Assembly: GCA_032158295.1 (NCBI GenBank)
Contig: CM063253.1
Coordinates: 7,967,001 to 8,031,000 of the forward strand
Direction: 5' to 3'
Length of the DNA stretch: 64,000 bases
Source: Pycnopodia helianthoides
Lineage: Eukaryota > Echinodermata > Asteroidea > Forcipulatida > Asteriidae
Position 1 is the stretch's first letter. Each line of letters starts with the position of its first letter. A model generated the notes under the pieces. It saw only the letters and a list, made by a program, of their open reading frames with translations, did no database searches and was not told where the DNA came from. Positions 42,977 to 53,697 of the stretch are shown here, piece after piece. The position numbers were made by a program, and so were the translations under genes.

Positions 42977-45900
42977 CTAAACTGCGCCTGATATCATGAA
43001 CGAACCATGCCTTCTTTTCTTCCCGGAGTGGGGGAGCATGCTCTTATAAAGATGGCGGCAGCAGCAACAGCAGCAACAACAGCAACAGTACAGCAGGCAC
43101 AGCGCACATGCTATCACGGCAGCCACAATCAACCAGAAAGTTGTCGAGTCTGCTGCAGCCGTGGACGCTTCGTTTCCCGCGCAACAGGTGGCTTCAGAAC
43201 AACACGGGCTGGAACATGTACTGTTCTGTAAAGTGACACAAAGAACAAAGAGACTGTTATGGCAAGAATGTCAGGTCGACGCGTTTAAGGCAAAAAACAC
43301 AGGTGTGCACAGACTTGTTGACTCGACTGATGTAATCATTCAAGTTGCGTGTGTGTGTGTGTGTGTGTGTGTCAAGAACAACACACGGTGGTGGACTACA
43401 GCGTAAAAAACGGCTGCTTCTGAATTATACAGAGCAGAAGGTGATGGTGGTGGTGGGTTCAAATCCCACCGGAGGGAACCCGTGGATATTTCCAGGTCTC
43501 ACCTAATGGCTTGACGAGTTCAAAGTGCATTGGAGCATGGTTGGAGAGCACAGTGTCTTAACTTGAACCTGCGAGAATTTACGGGTGTTAATTCATCGGC
43601 CAATATGGATGAAAAATGTGTGAGTGGATTTTCGGATAATGAGGGGCGGATAAGAACTTTCTTCAGGCTCGTCTGCACGAGGGGCCGTCCCGGAACAAGA
43701 ACCTCACTGGATATGTAACACTAGCTGTGGTGGTTGCCCTTAAGACTGTTTTAAAAACAGTCTGACCGCCAATGTCCAAGGAATGTGTTTTTTTATCGAA
43801 TGATCTGTGGATGAGTGTAAATGCTACGCACCTTGATGATGCATTGTTCCGGGTTTACGACGGGACAGCAGTCGAGCGGGCAGCTGTTGGAAGTCTCAAC
43901 GGAGTCGTCGCACCGCCCGTCCCCGCAGAAACTACCTCCGGACGACCTGCAATCAATTGTAAGAAAATTTCGTTTATTAACTCCACTATTGGGACAGATA
44001 GAACAAATCCGACCGCCACCCTTTCACTCGTTTTGACACCAAACACTAGGTAATGATATGACATTACTTTTCATCATAATGAATGCAAAAAAAGTTGCGG
44101 ACCAACAGCAATACAACAAATTTGCCATCTGTCCCCTACTTTTTGGTTGTGCTGCTGTCAGTGTGTTTTAAATTAGTGCCGGTAGGTAAATTCCATGTAT
44201 TTATAAATTTGGCAAACCCTCCCCGATTCATTTGAATACAACCTCAGCCGTGTATTGACCCACGTTATTTTGTTTTCAACTGTTGAAAGGTGGCAGTCGG
44301 ATGTATAGTAGTCTTTTCCAGAATTAATAACAATTTTCGTTGGTGTGAAATGTATCAATTATAATTGCATCCTTATCAACTTGTGTTTTTTGTGAATGGC
44401 TGAAAATAAGTGCTGCTCGGCCGGGCTAAGCTACTACGAGTATGAGTAACTTAACTTTGCACCTTTCTTGAGCAATGGTTAGCTAGGCCCTTATTAGCCC
44501 TGGTAGGACGTCAGTATCCGTTGTATGCAACAGAGCAGTATCCGTTGTATGCAACGGAGGAGTCCAACCTGGGCTAGGCCCTTGTATAATACCATTCCCT
44601 TACCCGGATCTGCATGCAGCTTCAAAGCATTCTGACCACACCCAACAGTCGTTCCTGCTTAACCATCCCCATCGGTGGTTACACCTGTCGAGAAATTAAA
44701 CAATGTTGATAACATGCATTTGGTAATATATATATTTTTGGCACACTACACTGGAGGGGAATATAAAATGACGGCAGTGTTTACGCCCCGCCCCCAGGTG
44801 GGGATGTTCGTTCAGTTTTCAGAAAAAGGACGTTATAGTAGCGTTATACCGTCGATATAATTAGGAACACAGTTATGTGTAGCTTATCTTACGTAACATA
44901 ATATATACAGATCGTAACTCCACATTTCGAGAACGCAATTGTACCATGTTCTCAACGTACCCGTAACATACTAGTTGCAACTTGTTCCGTTTATAAAACG
45001 TTATTATACACTTCCATTATACGTTACTCCGCATTTGGTTGATAATTATGCTCCTACATAGTCAGATTCGAAAGAAATTACGTTAAATTACGTAAATATT
45101 TACGTCACTCCCAATTTCGTTATTCGTTATCGTCACTAGTTACACAGATCATGCATACACAGTCGAAACACAAAGGTAATAATTCACAAGAGATGAAGTT
45201 TAACCAACGACTTTTAAATTGCACACATTATTTTACATTATAACACTTCTGTTAAATATTACGTAACTCCGCATTCCTGTATCATGCTCCTAGTCAGATG
45301 CGCAAGAAATGATGTCCAATTCCGTTACGTAACTCCATTGTCCGTAACTACGTTACTTTGTCATTCCTACCAGCTTTTCAACCAGATGTTCCCTCTGACG
45401 TACAATGTTTGTTTAAATGTTCGTAAACCTTTTCCTGTATGCCCATGGCATATTCTGTATGTAAAATTTCCGGTGTATGTTTCACTTACAATTTTTCTGA
45501 ATTTTGCTTGTCACTGCATGGGAACACTTGCTGTTGACTTGACTCTGCTGTGTTGAGAAGGGGTGGGTTGCAGTTGTAGTTGTGTATGGTCACCTGTACA
45601 TTCAATAATGAAAGTGTTTTGCACTTTTCCCTTTGTATTATAATGATTTTATATGACCCACATCTTAGGGAAGCACAACACTTGAAAATCATACGCCATA
45701 AGTTCCGTTGATAATTTGTAGACAAACAACATTTTGTAAACCAAAAATTAGAAGGTCGTGCTGGCTTTTAGGGATTGCTGAAAAATTATCAAATATTTTG
45801 CTCACAAGCATAGGGCCTTTCTTTATACCAACATATAGAGTCTGGCCATTTTACTGGATCATGGTGATTTAATTTCAGTTGGGCATAGCTCAAACATTCT

Positions 45901-47262
45901 ACAGCTAACCTGCCAAATAATTATTGAAAACGAAGAAGTTTTAGTTGCCACTATACTTTCACTTGATTTGGATTCAAGTGGCTGAAAGACCTTAAAGCAT
46001 TTTGTGGATTATTTTAAAACATTTACAATTTGTTTTTAGCGTTGTTTGATGTGTGCACCCAATGATCCCGGAAGTCAAGTGTTGCTAGGCTAAAGAGTAT
46101 TTTGGTTTTCGTTTTTTTCTTCTTCTGCATGTGGTAGCACTGCGCTTCCGCACTTTTACATTGTTGTAACTTAATCTCGTAGGAATATAAAGTATCCTTG
46201 ACTATTTTAAAGGGAACGTTCGGCATTGTTGTTGGTTTTTGGAAGAGTGGCTTTCATAAATCAAGGTAATCTGGCTAGTTTTCACAGCCAGAAAAAAATA
46301 CTTAGATTTGGACACTTGAACTCTCATCAGGTCGATTGTTATGCTGAGTTGAAGTAAACATGTTAGGCCATCAATTAAAAGTTAAGCAGTAATCATAATC
46401 ATCAGGCATTTGTAGGGCGCCATAAGTCTAGTTGCCTATTCCGAGGCGCTTTTTTTAGAGCTTGATTCCGGTGTTCTTATCCGCTTGGCCACGACACGCC
46501 ACCGTACACTCTAGGCCCCATTTCAACTTCGAATATTGGTAGTTTTCGTATTCATTATCTCGATTTTAACATCATTTCTCACAAAACGTAAACGATTAGA
46601 CTTGTTTATAGTGTTGACTTCTCATACTGATATGTCTTATTTATTTGACTGTGACTTTGACTCGAGATTCAAAGGCACTCCATTAGAGAAAAAAAACTCG
46701 GTCCTACATTGAAACAAACCCATACAACCCCTTCTTTGTAAACTAAAGAAAGGGTGGCACCCCCTCCCCCCCTCCTCCAATCAGGATGAGTGCTAGAGTG
46801 CTCTTGAACCACTATACCCTTTACTATATTTGTATGATATAATTAAAGCTACTGAACATCTATACACTCATGAACTATTGTTTTGAAGCAGCAGCAGTCG
46901 GAAACAAAATAGCGTAAATTATTTCACGGGTGTCTACTGCAGCAGTGGAAACTGATGTTAGTTTTTAGCAAAAAATAGTTTTTACGAAAATAGCGGAGTG
47001 TGCATACCTTGGTTTGGGCGTCTATTTTAGCTGTCCCTTCAGTTCCAAGGGTTTCGCAACACGTGTAGAAGTAGTTGGTATTACTCGCCGCATCGACCAG
47101 ATTGTAGTTGAAACAATAGTTGTCGGTGGACTGGGCGGCCTTCAGTGGTCGATCAACAACACCTTGAATCGGTGGAGGGTCCAACGCCAGACTCGCAACA
47201 CCGACGAGCAAAACTGTCAAGGCGCAGAGGTAGCTATGAAAAGGACCCCAGAATGATGTCAT
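42977..47262 (-). CDS. Cysteine-rich single-pass membrane protein, paralog 1 (267 aa, 5 exons)
   Basis: Family not recognised. Exons in transcript order: 47008-47262, 45490-45593, 44604-44684, 43832-43946, 42977-43225; GT-AG ends and phases agree throughout. The ATG at 47262 opens a signal peptide (hydrophobic core about 11-26). The ectodomain has C50..TNYFYTCC (62-69), a C-x17-C exon, CNHRWGWLSRNDCWVWSECF (121-140) and FCGDGRCDDSVETSNSCPLD (about 152-171). The transmembrane helix FWLIVAAVIACALCLLY (215-231) is followed by ten consecutive cysteines (232-241) and a basic tail (HSGKKRRHG). By topology it is a type I surface or endomembrane protein; the cysteine run is a plausible palmitoylation patch. 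The paralog at 53698-60798 lies upstream in the same orientation. An extra phase-0 intron splits the last region, absent in the paralog. Function unknown. Confidence 0.88.
43346..43373 (+). repeat. GT microsatellite
   Basis: About 12 GT dinucleotides in intron 4 of the cysteine-rich gene (paralog 1). Confidence 0.9.
44505..44570. repeat. Tandem pair around CAGTATCCGTTGTATGCAAC
   Basis: The 20-mer occurs twice in a row (about 44511 and 44536), and each copy is itself nearly palindromic (CCGTTG..CAACGG). It lies just beyond the 5' splice site of intron 3 of paralog 1. Confidence 0.7.
44887..45360. promoter_or_regulatory. Cluster of TTACGTAA-type sites in intron 2 of paralog 1
   Basis: TTACGTAA or one-off variants occur near 44889, 45078, 45091, 45100, 45260 and 45325, several followed by CTCC(A/G)CATT. 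TTACGTAA is the PAR-bZIP/C/EBP consensus. This could be an intronic enhancer or simply a decayed tandem repeat; the shared flanks argue for a repeat origin. Confidence 0.3.
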
Positions 47263-49590
47263 GTTTAGAAAACAACAACTGAGAAATCTGCCCGAATTCG
47301 TCACATAATGGCTGAGTTTTAGGCGGTGTTCACGGCGGAGGGAAAGACCGTGTGTGGCTCGGTGGGATTTAACAGAAGGAAGTGTTCAACGGTGGAGCTT
47401 CGTCGGGAAGTAATAATGATTGTGTGAGTTGAAGTGATTGTGATCGACAGAGGAAGCTGGGATTCCGGCAGGGAGAAATGCTGCGTTACCCCGTGGCCTT
47501 GCTCCCTGATGCTCAACGGCCCCAACTCAGGAAATAAAAGCTGTTTTGTGGATACCCGGGTCTCTTGAATCACGCACTACAAAGCCGCTGCACCTTGAGG
47601 CCCAGGCTTATTTTTGTATTAATGATAGTTTGTTTAAAAAAACTTGTCTGCCCAACTCAGGATTCAATTGTTGTACCCATAATATTGGAGTCTTATTATT
47701 ATAGCACATGTATCCACAAATAAGGTGCTCAAGGCGCTTCACAAAGTGAACACTTTTTATAGGCCCTGTACACTATTGGTAAGATCAAAAAACACAAAAT
47801 GTTCACATATTCACACATAACTTACATGATTTAAAGTAAGTAATGGTAAAGGGCTCCCTTAAAATATTTCTGCCTAAAATGTTATCGTTTCTGAGAATGA
47901 GTAAAACAATAGTTTTTATCACGCGTGATAAAAACTTGATGTTTGAAAAAACAGAAAACACATAAGGTCTCTTTTCACTATTTTCTCGTGACCTCGATGA
48001 CCAATTGAGCTCAAACTTTCACAGGTTTGTTCGTTCATGCATATGTTGAATCACCCAAAATGTGGACACTGATTTAGAGCTGTTACCAAAAGTGTACAAT
48101 ACCTTTAAGACAGGTTTTGGAGTTTATATTATGAATTATGAGACAGGTAGCACCTTACAAGGGTTTACAAAGTTCACCCATACCAAGACATGTTTAAATG
48201 CAACCGATTTATTTTCTGTCGTTTCCACTTTTACTTATAGATGGGGGATCTTCTCCCCATTTTGGGGGTCTATTTCTTGATGAACTGTTTTTCCAAATTA
48301 TGGGCGTTTCTGAAAACTCGTAACATATAGTCAGAGGTTCAATGTTGGCAGTTAAGTTGTTCAATACTCAAGCCCCTGTATCCCATAGACTTAAAGCTTT
48401 TTAAAGGTATAGGGTCATCATTTTGGTTTTTGTCGACGTCTTGCTGATTCTTTATCAAGAAAGATACAATATTAAAGTCAACTGTAAAAGTTTGAATTGA
48501 ATGCAGTGTATTGATTGAGAAAACAGCAACAACTGTCACCGTTGGTTTCATCAAGGACGTCAAATCTATCCATGTTTATATAGCGAGGTGACAGTGGGTA
48601 CCAACCGCATCGCTGGCCGTACTGAGGCCAGCATCCTAACGGGTAACCACGGGAATATCAAACAGTCGCCTGCAGGCGATCCTTGGAGATCCGAATGTAT
48701 TGACATTTTATTGATTTCTAATCAATGGGGGCACTTTACAGGAAATGATTTCGCAGAATGCTTTAACTGCCATGTATAACAAGTAGGCTTTCGGATACAG
48801 ATTACACCATTTCTGTTAGGGGGTCTCTACCAACATAATGACCCGGACCCTACCTTTAAAGTCACCGACCGGCATTTGCTGGGGCGGTATTTTTCACAGC
48901 ACTGTGATTGGTAGAGGTTGTGGTAACTCTATGAGTGGAGTTAAAATAATACTGCTATCTTGTGATTGCCGTTGAGGATGTTAGACTCTTCTTCCGGTGC
49001 GGTGTGCATGTCCGTTTACCCACATCCTTTTTACCTGATAAGTCCATCTGAAAACTTGGCAGGATGTCAACTTACTAATAACAATGGAAAAGCCTTGACC
49101 TAAAGCTACTAGATCATGATGCTACCAATTAGACTATTACTTTTAATTACTTCACACGAATTAGTAAAACAAAATACATTTACAGTTTGGCATTTCACTA
49201 GTCCGTCACCTTTCTCACCAGTCCATATTTCAAATGAAATAGAGATGCTGAATACTGAACTGGCCATCCGGACCATAGTTGGAGCGAATTTTGACTAGTC
49301 CTCAGGTGTTGGCATTTGGCCAGCGGGCCATTGCTGAGTATATGAGTGCAGTCCTCAGTCTAACATACTCAAACACAACATGATATTAGAGTTTGATGGG
49401 TTGGGGGGGGGGGGGCGAGGGCGAGGTACCTCCAAAGCTTAACTAATGAAGGGTATAGTTTTATGATTTTTTTGAAATAGTGAAATAATGGATGCATTTT
49501 TTAGATTACTCTTTAAAGCTTTGTAATGTTATTCATCGGAGTGCTGAGATCAGTCTCAAGAACATTTTAACCAACGATTCAATCTTATAG
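47263..49590. other. Upstream flank of paralog 1, repeats only
   Basis: Contains a reversed LINE 3' tail (about 47690-47760), a diverged MITE (about 47765-48105, with GACCAATTGAGCTCAAACTTTC as in the 380-bp TTAA family) and a copy of the 'GGACCAG' repeat (about 49195-49335). No exon supported. Confidence 0.45.
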
Positions 49591-49604
49591 TTGCGAAGCC
49601 AAAA

Positions 49605-49655
49605 GGTGACGTCACCGAACAGCCCACTTTAGACGCTGCACTCTCTGACGTCACG
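49605..49655. promoter_or_regulatory. Pair of CRE sites upstream of paralog 1
   Basis: GGTGACGTCACC (about 49606-49617) and CTGACGTCACG (about 49645-49655) contain perfect TGACGTCA cAMP-response elements, about 40 bp apart, 2.3 kb before the paralog 1 ATG on the - strand. They could belong to its promoter if a 5' UTR intron exists; no direct evidence. Confidence 0.3.
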
Positions 49656-49685
49656 ACACCAAACTGTCGCATTAACATTCTGCCT

Positions 49686-49713
49686 GCCTGCGCACACACA
49701 CACACACACACAC
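49686..49713 (+). repeat. CA microsatellite
   Basis: About ten CA repeats starting in GCGCACACACAC. Confidence 0.85.
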
Positions 49714-50667
49714 CGGTTTTGCATATTTACTTGGATTTAGAGTGACGTCTCGGGTCAAGTGGCCTTTGAATTATGTGACATTAATGTCACTCCCAGACCA
49801 GATTTCAAAAGGCAGGCAGATTTCAATAGAGGGCGGTTTAGATGTAAACACAGTTGGTATAAGTGTAACGTCATCTGAAAGAGTGCACCCAACATTGGTA
49901 ATATTGAACATGTAAATATTTACAGATTTACACATGACTTCCATGGTATAAATATGGTCATGAAACAACTTTGCTTAAATTGCTACAATTTTATCAGAAA
50001 TGAGTAAAACAACCAGTGTTCATCGTGCGAGACCAAAAACGCGATGTTTGAAAACAGTGAAAACATTATGTGGGTTTTCACTATTCTGTCGTTGCTCTGA
50101 TGACCAATTGAGCTTTAACTTTCACAGTTGTGTTCACTGGTCTTTGTCAATACCAATGTTGGGCGCGCACTCTAAGATGAATTTAAATCGTACTCGCGGC
50201 GACGTCATAGTGTCCGTGGTGGAATCGAGTCATTGCAGCTGATTTAATCAAAACCTTTAAGACAAATATACTTATACTTTCTTTATTCATTAAATTTACA
50301 AACGTAATATTTAAAAATTTACAAACAAATAAAATACTCCTACTTATTTTTTTTTAGGCCTACATGAATTATATTTTAAAAATAAAATGTTCGGCGGTTA
50401 AAGACTGGTTAAATCGAGTCGTTGTATTTAATTGTCTATATCGTCGACTTTGAAAGTGTTTATTGCCCTACGGACTGAAAGAAATAGCAATTAGCTGGTG
50501 AAAATTTTAAAAGAAATTTAATTAGAGCGAGTAAATATTCGCAAATTTTGAAATCAAGAGTCAAACTTATTATTGAACAAGTGTCTTGTTATAGAACAGT
50601 ATACCTTCCTTTAAAAAAAAAATCAAAATTGATTTAATTTATGGAAGAATTATCTACAAACACATCT

Positions 50668-50915
50668 GGGCCCAATTTCATGGCTCTGCTTACCGCCGAA
50701 TTTCTGCGCTTGCGGTGACCATTCTCCGCCTTACTGTTCAAGCGCCGAATTTCTGCGCTAGCTGTAAGCGTAGAATGCCTAGTAACGTGAAGTACGCACG
50801 CGCACAAGCCGAAATTCCCCGCTAACCCGTGAAATTACGCTTGACGTAAGCGCGAAATTCCCTGCTTCCGCAACGCCGATTCTTTGCTTACGTAAGCAGA
50901 GCCATGAATGGGCCC
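50668..50915. mobile_element. Complete MITE, 248 bp, 'GGGCCCAATTTCATGGCTCTGC' family
   Basis: GGGCCCAATTTCATGGCTCTG at the left and CAGAGCCATGAATGGGCCC at the right are inverted, each followed inward by GCTTAC. The interior has repeated CGCCGAATTTCTGCGCT. A partial copy is at 30222-30460. The GGGCCCAATTTCAT end is shared with the 12536 family, so the two may be moved by one transposase. Confidence 0.75.
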
Positions 50916-51169
50916 GTTCCTTTGCAATAGTCACTAATTTAGATAGTCAATTTCTTATGAAGGGGGGGGGGTGAACTATTTGAACAACACTTTTTCTTGT
51001 ATAGGAGATTTTGCCGTGCACGTCATCATTTGAGTTGGTAGCTATATTGAAATAAAAACTAGTTGTTATGGGGAAAATTCCACAAAATGTGTCTGATAAA
51101 GGTGACAAATAGGGTTAGCCTTCGGACACAAGATTTCGTAAATTTACCGATAGCTCCACTTGCAACATC

Positions 51170-51400
51170 CAAACTGGCATCAACAACAATAATTTCGTAC
51201 ACAGATCCCGGCTCCCAGTGGCCTGAAGTTCTGAACCGTTCTGGGTCAGGTTGATCCGGAAACTTTTTTTTTTCAAATGGATTTTAACACGGATTCTGCG
51301 TCAGGTTGTTCCATTTCTGGGTCAATTTTGACACCGATCCCGGGTCATACTGACCCAGAAATGGGTCAGACACCCACGGGACCCTGAACTCCAACCTGAG
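51170..51400. repeat. Interspersed repeat with 'TGACCCAGAAATGGGTCA' palindrome
   Basis: Contains CTGACCCAGAAATGGGTCAG and TTCTGGGTCAGGTTGATCCG. A related block with the same phrases is at about 59545-59765. Class unknown, non-coding. Confidence 0.5.
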
Positions 51401-52552
51401 AGTTGTTTTAGAGTGTATCATGAAAACGTTAATTCCTGCATAAATAATATCGCATTGTTTGATGTTATAATAACAAGTAATAACATAATTTAAAAAAATT
51501 AATAGATACAATAAACATTGATAAATATCGTCTCTGGTATAATGCCCTTTCAACAAAAATAGTATTACACTTTCGAATCAAACAATAATTATTTAGAAAT
51601 CTCAAAGAATACTTTTTCCAGCCGAAGTATTGTTAAGTTTTTATGAAATCGATTGAACCAGTTTACCTGCCGATGGTTAATAGAATTATTCGAAAAAGTA
51701 GAATAACAAAACTAAATAGGCCTATCGGTACCTTAGTTTTTAAATTAAGATTAACATTTTAAATTTGATGTCTTTATTTGTGTGAAATATGTGAGGCTAT
51801 TAACCCCTTGCTGCAGTGACGTCACATGCGGCAACTGTCTGCCCATGTCTGCAATTTATGGGACTCGAAATGCATGTCTTGGGTGGTTTCCAAGCCTCGG
51901 CTTAGCCTCCAGCTCTGGGCTTGTTGGAAGCACCGTGCAAAATGTGCACTGCTCCAAAACGGATGACGGAGCCGGATTTGGAGCCGGAGCTCAACCCGAG
52001 GTTTGGAAAGGCTTCAATGCTACGGTCTAGACGCACGACTGTCGCCTAAAATGCAAACGGTACAGTAACGCAAGGGGGTATGGTCCCATTTTCATGGTGC
52101 TGAGTAAGCAATTATAGCAAACACAACAAAAATTGTGCTTACCAGTAAAAGTTCACCAGCCAAAAATGATTGCCTTTATTGTGAGTCTCAGGACGTTAGA
52201 TATAATTTGGTCAATACAATATTTTTTTGAAACCAAAGTGTCAGTAAAAAATAGAAATGTTAGTTTCGTCACATGACCGCACTAAAACCAGTCCCGTAAA
52301 GAGTTTTAAATTTACCTCATTAAATCATCAACGACCAAACAAATGAATACATGTGAAAAATGCTCCTTCACCACAATATTTTCATCTTGGAGTCGTTTAT
52401 ATTTTTATATAAAAATACCCTTTAAAAAAAACACCTGTCGTCACATAAAATACTACATTATTATTATACACGTTTAAGAATTTGATCAGAAATACATTTC
52501 GAACTGTGATTGAAGTTTTCGCATATAGCACCGCGTAGTAACCTCTTTGGGG

Positions 52553-52672
52553 GTGGTGTGGACTCTGTGGAAGAGCCAGTTTGTCGACGTTTTGACACGC
52601 GTGCTCTGGGTGACGACCAGAGCACACTGGTCGAAACGTCGAGTAACAAACCAGGTCTTCTCAGAGTCGACA
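52553..52672. repeat. Hairpin repeat, ~55-bp arms
   Basis: GTGTGGACTCTGTGGAAGAG at the left pairs with CTTCTCAGAGTCGACAC at the right, meeting at GCTCTGGGTGACGACCAGAGC. It includes GGTCGAAACGTCGAG, a phrase common in invertebrate retroelement tails. Confidence 0.6.
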
Positions 52673-53449
52673 CTATTCGGGAGAGATTATCACATGATCA
52701 CCTTTACTACCGCACCATGCATAGCTTCAAGTCGTAAAGGTATTATACAGGAGTGGTAAGGATAAAAACACAAATGTTTAATAGTCTGAGAGCTTACTGA
52801 TTATGAAATTCATACCCAAACTATATTTTCTGTGAAATATTTCCCTCTGAAATGAAGTCATATTCGACAAAACTGCACCTGAAAGCCTAAAAATATACAC
52901 AACAGCTATTTTCGGTTGGTACAACCAAAATTAAAGACAATGTGTGCTTACATGCTGAAAATCGTGCATGGTTTTTCACTATTTTCTCCTGACTCACCCA
53001 ACGGATTAACCCCAACGTTTCACAGGTTTGTATTAGTCATGTATTATTATGGTTGATCACACAAAACATGAACACTGTCTGCGACTATGTTGCCAGCTCT
53101 ACCAATCCAGTATAATACCTATACACTAAGGTAATTATTTGTGTTAGCCTAATTTACGGTGATATGTAAAGTAAAATGAGTGATTATTTTAGGGGTTATA
53201 TACTCGTAGTATTTGTGCATGCAGTTTCTGTGTGTGCTACCATAACCAATAATTTCATCTTTTGTAAGTTGATGCTTCCAACATTGCTGTAATGTACCCT
53301 ATGTGCACTAGTAATCAATGAATACCGACATTCAATCGAGGAGGTGCCTGACTATTTCCCCCTCACGGCCTGGTTTGGTTACCCTGTTGTGAACGGGGAC
53401 CAAGACGGCATCGTTTCAATTTAGATATATTGCAACAAACAAGAACATC

Positions 53450-53650
53450 AAACAGAGCGCTGAGTCGAATCGCGTAGTTGTGCGCTTGCGCACAGGCCTG
53501 TGACGTAATCGGTGGAAAAATTTCATTCATGACTGTCTTTGCCCGCCTTGGTGCTACGCGGGGAATTTCAAGTGTTTCGTCACATCGGTCCCGCGCACGA
53601 GTTATTGGGAAGGCAGATTTTTCAAAAAGATGGCGACTCGATAAAATCAA
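53450..53650. promoter_or_regulatory. CpG-rich, NRF1/CRE/YY1-bearing promoter-like segment
   Basis: Within 200 bp of otherwise AT-rich DNA: TGCGCTTGCGCA (NRF1-like, about 53479-53490), GTGACGTAA (CRE-like), several CGCG, and AAAGATGGCGAC (YY1-like, + strand, about 53628-53639). It lies just past the stop codon of paralog 2. It could be a distal promoter of paralog 1 or of an unannotated transcript; the ATG after the YY1 motif on the + strand stops after four codons. Confidence 0.35.
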
Positions 53651-53697
53651 CGCCATAAGCCGTCATGACACATGACCGTAGTGAATGTACACTAGCG

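Noticed and set aside
43007..43231. Plus-strand ORF with an alanine/threonine run after AAGATGGCGGC (YY1-like)
   Set aside because: It is the antisense of the last coding exon of paralog 1; the GCA run is the complement of the poly-cysteine codons.
51782..52030. Plus-strand ORF of 82 codons with several cysteines
   Set aside because: No signal peptide, no paralogous motif and no splice sites in phase with the nearby genes, which are on the other strand.
53363..53656. Minus-strand ORF of 97 codons beginning MALILSSRHLF
   Set aside because: Starts with ATG but has no recognisable domain, low-complexity composition and no splice partner; the region looks regulatory instead.
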